Shown: piece by piece, positions 58,808 through 64,000 of the stretch
Position numbering within the stretch: position 1 is the stretch's first letter
Layout of the letters: every line of letters starts with the position of its first letter
NCBI GenBank assembly: GCA_029339195.1
Contig: JAPTJF010000235.1
Coordinates: forward strand, 30,214-94,213
DNA length: 64,000 nt
Direction: 5' to 3'
Source of the DNA: Micractinium sp. NFX-FRZ
Lineage: Eukaryota > Chlorophyta > Trebouxiophyceae > Chlorellales > Chlorellaceae
Made by a program: the position numbers and the translations under genes
The notes under the pieces: generated by a model
Seen by the model: the letters and a program-made list of their open reading frames with translations, nothing else
What the model was told of the DNA's origin: nothing
Database searches by the model: none

Positions 58808-59959
58808 ATGCCGGGCCTGCTGAGCGGCAAGGCCGTCCTCTGCACAGGTGCTAGCCGCGGCATCGGCGCGGCGATAGCCGAGCGGTGCGCCGCCGAGGGT
58901 GCGGGCCTCATCCTGGCGGCTCGCTCCGAGGAGAAGCTGAAAGAGGTGAGAGCGCGTGCACCCAGCACCCTGCATGACCTCAGATGCCATAACTGCACAG
59001 GGTTTCTAAGGGTGTGAGTCAAACGAGGCCTCCTGCTGCCACCTATGCAGGTGGCGGAGCGGTGCCGGTCGGCGGGCGCTGCGTGGTGCGAGACTGAGGC
59101 ATGCGACGTCTCTGATCCAGCCTCCATTGACCGCCTGGCTGCCAGCGTGCTTGGGAGGCACGAGGAGGGCATCTACATGCTGGTCAACGTTGCTGGGACG
59201 GCGGCGGGCAACCAGGACATTCTGACGGGTAAGCGAGGGGAGGCGCGAGGTAGGGAGGCGAGGAGGCACCCCTGAGCCAGCGGGCTGCTGCCTCAAAAGC
59301 ACAGCTTGTCATAGGGAGATCGAGAGGGGAAGCATGCTTGCATGCTGGGCAACCTACTTGCCTCTTCTGCCGTGCATCCAACCTTTCCCCCTTCCATCCC
59401 CTTGCCCTGCAGGCGACCCAGATGCCTGGGAGACGATGCTGCAGGTCAACACGCTCGCCCCCATGCGCCTCACACGCCTGCTGGCCCCCGGCATGGCCGC
59501 CCAAGGGGGCGGGCTGGTGGTCAACATCGGGAGTCTGGCGGGCACCTTTGCCTCGGCCAAGTCAGCGCCCTATGCAGCCAGCAAGTGGGGCATCCGAGGC
59601 TGGACGTTGGCCAGCTACGAGGTGAGCAGGAGGGCAGCAATACAACGCTGGGGTGGTGCACAATGGTTTTCCCGCCCTACAATGGTATGTGAGAGGGGTG
59701 CATGCTGCAGACGTGTGAGCACCCACAAGGCCCTGCCGCCCCGCAGGAGCTGCGCAAGCACAACATCCGCACCCTGGTAGTGGAGCCAGGGTTTGTGGCC
59801 ACAGACATGGTGCTGCCGCGGGGCGACCTCGAGGCCGACCTGTGCCTGCAGCCGGCGGATATTGCAGAGGCGGCGCTGCTGCCTCTGCGCATGGGGCCCA
59901 ATGCAAACCCGCTGGAGCTGGTGATGAAGGTGGTGCTGAGCCCCCACAAGAAGCAGTGA
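58808..59959 (+). CDS. Short-chain dehydrogenase/reductase (SDR), copy 2
   Basis: Four exons: 58808..58945, 59051..59228, 59413..59621, 59747..59959, giving 245 residues. TGASRGIG (13-20) binds the cofactor, NIGSLAG supplies the catalytic Ser and YAASK the Tyr/Lys pair. The NNAG motif is changed to NVAG (MLVNVAGT). Exons 1-3 have the same lengths (138, 178, 209 nt) as in SDR copy 1. Exon 4 continues where copy 1 has a further intron, and the two C-termini differ (SPHKKQ here, DAARK there). The start follows copy 1, although the frame is open upstream. The substrate is unknown. Confidence 0.92.
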
Positions 59960-60455
59960 CTGGTACAGATGAATGATGAGCTGAGTGCTTGAAAGAAGAA
60001 GTGATTTGATGCTGATGGTGTGGGGAGCGGCAGGAGGTGGCCTGCAGGCTGGCCTGTAGTACAGCTGGCGTTCAAAGCGCCCGCACCTGATGCTCAGCTT
60101 GCTTTCTGCAAGGCAATGACGAGGCCCCGCCCCTACCCTGGGTGCACTCCCCGCGCTGCCTGCCCCCTGCCGTGTCTGCACTTCCAGCGCTGCCTTCCTG
60201 CCTGCCTTGATCACATCTCAGTTGAGTGTGTTGCACAACGCTGTAGCGCAGAGGACAGGTGCAGTGCACGCCCCTTTAAGGCAACCAACAAGTGGAGTGC
60301 ATTGCGCTGGAGGGGCGCCGCACGAAAGGCAGGCAGCAGAACGAGGTGCCCCCCTATCTGTGCTCAGCTCTCCTGCTGCCCAGCAGCGCCCCCACCTCGT
60401 CCACAGGGCACCTTCTGCTTCTCCTCAGGTGCCGCTCCCCTCATGATGGTCAGCC
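59960..60455. other. Convergent intergenic region
   Basis: 3' flanks of SDR copy 2 (plus) and the small membrane protein (minus). No exon is supported. Confidence 0.5.
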
Positions 60456-60986
60456 TCAGCGCTTGCCGCCCTGGTTGCCCTGGCTGGGCACGTCGCCCGC
60501 CGACCCAGGGTAGGTGCCTCTCACTTGCTCGATCTGCTGCTGCATCGCGCCGCCGCCTAGCTCACCCGCGGACACCATCTTGCTCACTGCAAACGTGCGG
60601 AAGGCCCCGGTGGCAGTGTGGGGGCCAACACAGTGAGATCGCTGTTGGCAGCTTGTAAAGGCAGCGGGGAGGGGACTAGTAGGGTGTGCGTGGAGAGCAG
60701 CCGCCGCCCAGTCAGGCAGGTGTGCACAACCTTCCCAGGTGCAGCCAGTGTGCACCTGCTGCTGCCGCCACTCACGTGTCTCTCCGACAGGCTTGGGGAG
60801 GGGCTCCTCGCTCTTCTGCCACATGTACCAGAGTGTGTAGCCCACCCCGCCAGCAGCTGCCAGCTTGAGCAGAGTGCCTCCAAAGGTGCGGTTGACGGCG
60901 GCCTGGGCGGCCGCAATCTTTTGTGTGGCGCGCACCTCGCCAGGGGAGGCCTTGGGTTCGGGAGGAGGCACCGGCTGTCCGCTCAT
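60456..60986 (-). CDS. Small single-pass membrane protein
   Basis: Two exons: 60986..60776 and 60586..60456, giving 113 residues. A Pro-rich N-terminus (SGQPVPPPEPKASPGEV) leads into a helix (ATQKIAAAQAAVNRTFGG), one transmembrane segment (LLKLAAAGGVGYTLWYMWQ) and a hydrophilic C-terminal tail containing AMQQQIEQVRGTYPGSAG. Size and layout resemble accessory subunits of organelle membrane complexes, but no family is recognised. The intron is joined through CAC|GTGAGT and TTTGCAG|TGAGC. Confidence 0.7.
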   Translation of the reverse strand: MSGQPVPPPEPKASPGEVRATQKIAAAQAAVNRTFGGTLLKLAAAGGVGYTLWYMWQKSEEPLPKPVGETREWRQQQVHTGCTWEGCAHLPDWAAAALHAHPTSPLPAAFTSCQQRSHCVGPHTATGAFRTFAVSKMVSAGELGGGAMQQQIEQVRGTYPGSAGDVPSQGNQGGKR

Positions 60987-61197
60987 GGCTGCTGCTGGGG
61001 CACAGAGGCCGTAGGGTGGGGCCTGGGCTGCGTCCAAGGAGAGGAGCGGTGCAGGGAGCAGTGGCGCTGCTGGGTAGGTGCCGGGGTGCCCGTCCAAGGA
61101 GGGCAGTGGTAGGGAGGTGGTGTGGTAACCTGGTACCGACCAACGCTTCCCTGCCTGTCTCTCACGATCTGAACTGGTGTGCAGAGAAGCCCCCAAA

Positions 61198-61413
61198 ATG
61201 CCTACCAATGCGGCAGCCCTGCTGCGGCGCGCTGGGGCCCTGCTGGCGGCGGTGGGCGCTCTCTGCGCCCTGGGCGCCAGCCGCCTAATCCGCGTACACA
61301 GGCATACACCGAGCATCCAGCATGGAGCCCTCACAGCTCCTGAACAAGGTGCTGGGGCGCAACAGCGACCCACTCTCCCTCCAGCTGACGAGGGTGCGCC
61401 ATCGCCCTTGTGA
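61198..61413 (+). CDS. Possible small protein with an N-terminal hydrophobic segment
   Basis: A single frame of 71 codons starts with MPTNAAALLRRAGALLAAVG and has one hydrophobic stretch,(LLAAVGALCALGASRLI), then a Pro/Gln-rich tail. It diverges from the small membrane-protein gene, 211 bp away, and a TGTAA lies 130 bp past the stop. There is no homology evidence, so the open frame may be chance. Confidence 0.3.
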   Translation: MPTNAAALLRRAGALLAAVGALCALGASRLIRVHRHTPSIQHGALTAPEQGAGAQQRPTLPPADEGAPSPL

Positions 61414-61543
61414 CCACCGCTTAACGTATGCTCGCTTGAAATGATAACAGCTAGGCGCTGTTTACGCTGCCGGGCAGCATGCAGCAAAAGCTTGGAAGCG
61501 GTTTGCACTTGTCATGTATAAAAATAGGGGAAGAGAACACTTA

Positions 61544-61548
61544 TGTAA
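61544..61548 (+). terminator. Plus-strand TGTAA, possible polyadenylation signal
   Basis: Lies between the small frame ending at 61413 and the minus-strand glutamine-rich gene. It supports a plus-strand transcript ending here, but could be chance in this AT-richer spacer. Confidence 0.3.
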
Positions 61549-61636
61549 TGTACAAGATAGGGGAAGAGAAGTCCCATGAAAGAATGCTCAATAAAAGCTC
61601 AGATCGCTCAGTCTCCCTCTGTCTCAGGCCAGCCTG

Positions 61637-63099
61637 CTACTGCTGCTGCTGCTGCTGCTGCCGCCCTCCCGCTGCTGCTCCTGCCCCCCGCTGCACAGGC
61701 CGCATGGCACAAAGCCATCCGATCATGTACGGCAGCTGCTGTGCAGTAGGGTGCACAGGGCAGCTTCCGGTCGCCAGCGCCATCAAGATGAGGCACAGGC
61801 AGACGGGGGTGCCCCATGGGCCGCCGCAATCCTGCGCAGCCCATGAGAAGGGCGCTGGGGGGTCCTGCCTGACCTGAAGCGGGCCTGCCGGGGTGTTGGT
61901 GCCAGGCCACTTCACCGGCCCCGGGCTGCCGCCGGTGACCTGGAGCCGCGTCAGCGCCAGGCGGCAGAGCTCAGCCACGTCCACCTCCCGCGCCGAGTTG
62001 GGGACCATCGTGAAGTCCCCACCCAGCGTGAGCGGGCTGCCACCGTGGCGGTCCAGCAGCCCGATGACCACACGCCCCGCACCCACAAAGGGATAGGGGC
62101 CTCCCTGCCCGCTGTCGCTGGTGCACGTGAAGAGGGCAAGCGACGTTCGAGGCTGGGAGAAGGCGTGGAGCAGGAGCAGGCTGGCAAGCTCGAGCAGCTT
62201 CGGGTGCAGCTGCAAGTGTGGCAGCACGCACCGTACTGCCTCTGCTGCCCTGCTGCCCGCCTCCGCTGATGCCATCGCCGATGCCATCGCCGGGTCGTAG
62301 GCGCTGGCATTGACCACCAGGCGTGGTGGCAGCGGCACAAGGAGCTCTTCTAGTGTGAGCCGCTTGACCGCCGCCAGTGCCGCCGTCACTGCCGGCAGCC
62401 ACGGCTGTCGCAGCTGCTCTGCCAGCACAAACTTGTCCAGCTGGGGCAGCAGCTCTGCCAGCCGCTGCTGCTGCTGCTGTTGGAGCTGCTGCTGCTGCTG
62501 CTGCTTCTGCCTGCGCTTTGCTGTCACCGACTCATCTGCCCCTGGCACCCACTCATCCTCGTCTGCCTCGTCATCGTCCTCTGACACCCACTCATCCTCC
62601 TCTGCCAGCAGCTGTGCCAGCTGCCACTGTGCCTGCTGCTGCTGCAGCAGTGCCTGCTGCTGTGCGCGCTGCCGTGCCCCCCACAGGCCTGCAGCAGTGA
62701 ATCAGCTGGGACGGTGCCATCAGGGCAGGGCAAGTGTGACAGCCAAGAAGAAAGTGCGCAAGAGCTTGAGCTCAGCACACAAGGCGCAGCAGAGAGGCAG
62801 AGGGAGGTTGCACAGCACAGCTAAAGCGAGCAGGTGAGACAGGTCGCGCGCTGCGACCGCTCAGTCGCGATCGAGAGAGACCCGCGCCGGAAAGAATGAG
62901 AATTGGACTGAAGGAGCAAATGGCAGTGGCAAATGGCAAATGGCACTTCCGCCCCGCTGGCACCGCCCAATGCCGCCCAGCTGGCACCGCCCCGCTCTTC
63001 AGCCGGCTGTCGCTTACCATGCTGTCGCTTACCATAGCCAATTGGAAAGAGTCGTCGGAGCTGTGGCAGCGCACAGCTCCGCCGGAGAGGCGGCGCCAT
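61637..63099 (-). CDS. Glutamine-rich protein of unknown function
   Basis: Two exons: 63099..63033 and 62688..61637, giving 372 residues. The N-terminus (MAPPLRRSCALPQLRRLFPI) is Arg-rich without acidic residues, like an organelle presequence. It is followed by Gln-rich helices, an acidic patch (EDDDEADEDEW), two Gln runs and an ordered region (VLAEQLRQPWLPAVTAALAA, LEELLVPLPPRLVVNASAYD, YPFVGAGRVVIGLLDRHGG, VDVAELCRLALTRLQV). It ends in seven glutamines. No family is recognised. The exon 1 donor is duplicated in tandem (ATGGTAAGCGACAGC twice, 63036-63007), so a 15-nt longer in-frame form is possible. The C-terminal 80 residues after LTRLQV look less constrained than the rest. Confidence 0.65.
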
Positions 63100-63818
63100 G
63101 GCACTCGGCAGCACACCCAGGGCCGCCACTTTCGGCTGCCGTTGCGGCGACCGCACAATTTGCTGTAGGCGCGGGGCCACAGCCGGCAACCTGCCTGCTG
63201 GTTTGCTGGCCTGCGGGCACAGGCAGGGATACAGAAGGAAAGGCAGGGGAGAGGATTGGGATGACGAGCAGGCACAGCAACGATGGGGCGGCGGATGGGT
63301 GGCACAGCCGGGAGGGAGGCGGAGGTGGGTGCATGGGCAGGCAACAGCAACGCCTCGGTGCTGAACAGTGCAACAGGCCGCCCACCTGCGGCATGTTGAT
63401 TACCGATAAACTAGCAAGAACTCCTGCCATGGGTTGACACAGGTGCAGCGCTGCGCTGGTCAAACTCTGCCGCTGTCTGCCGCCTACGGCCTACTGCCGC
63501 CGCCGCCCGCCCGCCGCTAGTGGCGACAGCACCCACCACCAAACGCCCAGGCGGCGGCCGCCACCAGCACCGCCACCTCGCCCAATCTTACATTGCGGCC
63601 GGCTGTTGCGCAGCTGAGAGGGTCGAGATCGAGGGTTCAGGGGGAACCCCTTGATGGCCAGCTGCACCCAGGCTCGATGACCCGGATCTGGGCTAATTGG
63701 TGGAGAAGCCAAACAGGAACAAGAAGAAACCAGCAGCAGCTGCTGTCGCGACTGGGTGCCCCTACTACTGCTGCTGTACTCAGCATGCCTGCGGGCTGTG
63801 TATGTTCGCACGTTGCAG
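63100..63818. other. Upstream region of the glutamine-rich gene; no confident gene
   Basis: This holds the promoter side of the minus-strand gene starting at 63099. The right part is open in the plus frame that continues into the last feature, from the codon after a TGA at about 63678, but has no ATG in that frame. Confidence 0.4.
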
Positions 63819-64000
63819 GTTGATCGGCAAGAGTGGTTTGAGGAGCGTGAGGCGGGAGTTTTCTTACCGCCTACGTGGCACACTCTCACCTTCCAGCTCG
63901 TAGACAGCGGAGGAGACACATTTCGGGTGGCGCTCAAGGCGCGGTGGAGGCTGTTGTGGACGTACCAACGGGCGCACAGAATCCAGCCCACTGCCAACCA
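63819..64000 (+). CDS. Possible exon of an unknown gene, running off the right edge
   Basis: After TTGCAG at 63813-63818 the plus strand reads without a stop to the window end. The protein looks natural, with stretches such as VDRQEWFEEREAGVFLPPTW, TLTFQLVDSGGDTFRVALKA and RWRLLWTYQRAHRI. Third codon positions are clearly less G/C-biased than in the other genes here (for example GTT GAT CGG CAA, TTT, GTT, TTA), so it may be a mobile-element fragment, a relic, or chance. No start codon or upstream exon could be identified. Confidence 0.3.

Noticed and set aside
61838..61879. 42-nt segment with GT...AG ends inside the last exon of the glutamine-rich gene
   Set aside because: It is in frame either way and too short for the introns seen in this window, so it is kept as coding.
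1..64000. tRNA, rRNA, intact transposon or viral genes
   Set aside because: No cloverleaf, rRNA core, reverse transcriptase, transposase or capsid-type sequence was recognised; a few relics could be missed without a search.

Overview
The window reads as nuclear DNA of a GC-rich unicellular green alga, most likely a Chlorella-clade trebouxiophyte (clade inferred; species not determinable). The signs are genes broken into many short exons with GT-AG and some GC-AG introns, strong G/C at third codon positions, CTG/CAG microsatellites inside coding exons, proline-rich secreted wall-type proteins, plastid-targeted proteins, and TGTAA polyadenylation motifs downstream of several genes. No bacterial operons, rRNA, tRNA, CRISPR array or intact transposon was seen. 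Gene models were built by hand: for every complete gene the chosen splice sites give an uninterrupted frame and a coding length divisible by three.

Layout. (1) 1-17.5 kb, minus strand: a tandem-duplicated block. The right copy has a 25-exon secreted glycoside hydrolase gene (2123-11749), followed upstream by a gene joining an AP2-like domain to three GATA-like zinc fingers (12556-17467). The left copy keeps only the 5' end of a second hydrolase gene (1-432, running off the left edge) and an internally deleted relic of the AP2/zinc-finger gene (about 890-1640). (2) 18.6-31.1 kb: a complete Tudor staphylococcal nuclease gene (24 exons, minus), head to head with a glycosyltransferase gene (plus). 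(3) 31.6-40.4 kb, minus: an unknown polytopic membrane protein and a secreted modular protein with repeated eight-cysteine modules on proline-rich linkers. (4) 41.2-50 kb: a short-chain dehydrogenase (minus) head to head with a SufS-like cysteine desulfurase homologue that lacks the catalytic cysteine (plus), then an F-box/leucine-rich-repeat gene (plus). (5) 50.5-56.2 kb: an unknown plastid-type protein (minus) head to head with a thylakoid-lumen pentapeptide-repeat protein (plus). (6) 57.1-64 kb: a small hydrophilic protein (minus) head to head with a second short-chain dehydrogenase (plus), a small single-TM protein (minus), a glutamine-rich protein (minus), and an open frame running off the right edge.

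How they fit together. The window is a set of independent housekeeping and lineage-specific genes, not a pathway cluster. Recurring themes are secreted wall proteins with proline-rich segments (two families), photosynthesis-compartment proteins, and head-to-head gene pairs separated by about 170-330 bp that probably share promoters. The most unusual items are the partly decayed tandem block, the AP2 plus triple zinc-finger fusion, the one-module-per-exon cysteine-rich protein, and the desulfurase-like protein without its active-site cysteine.
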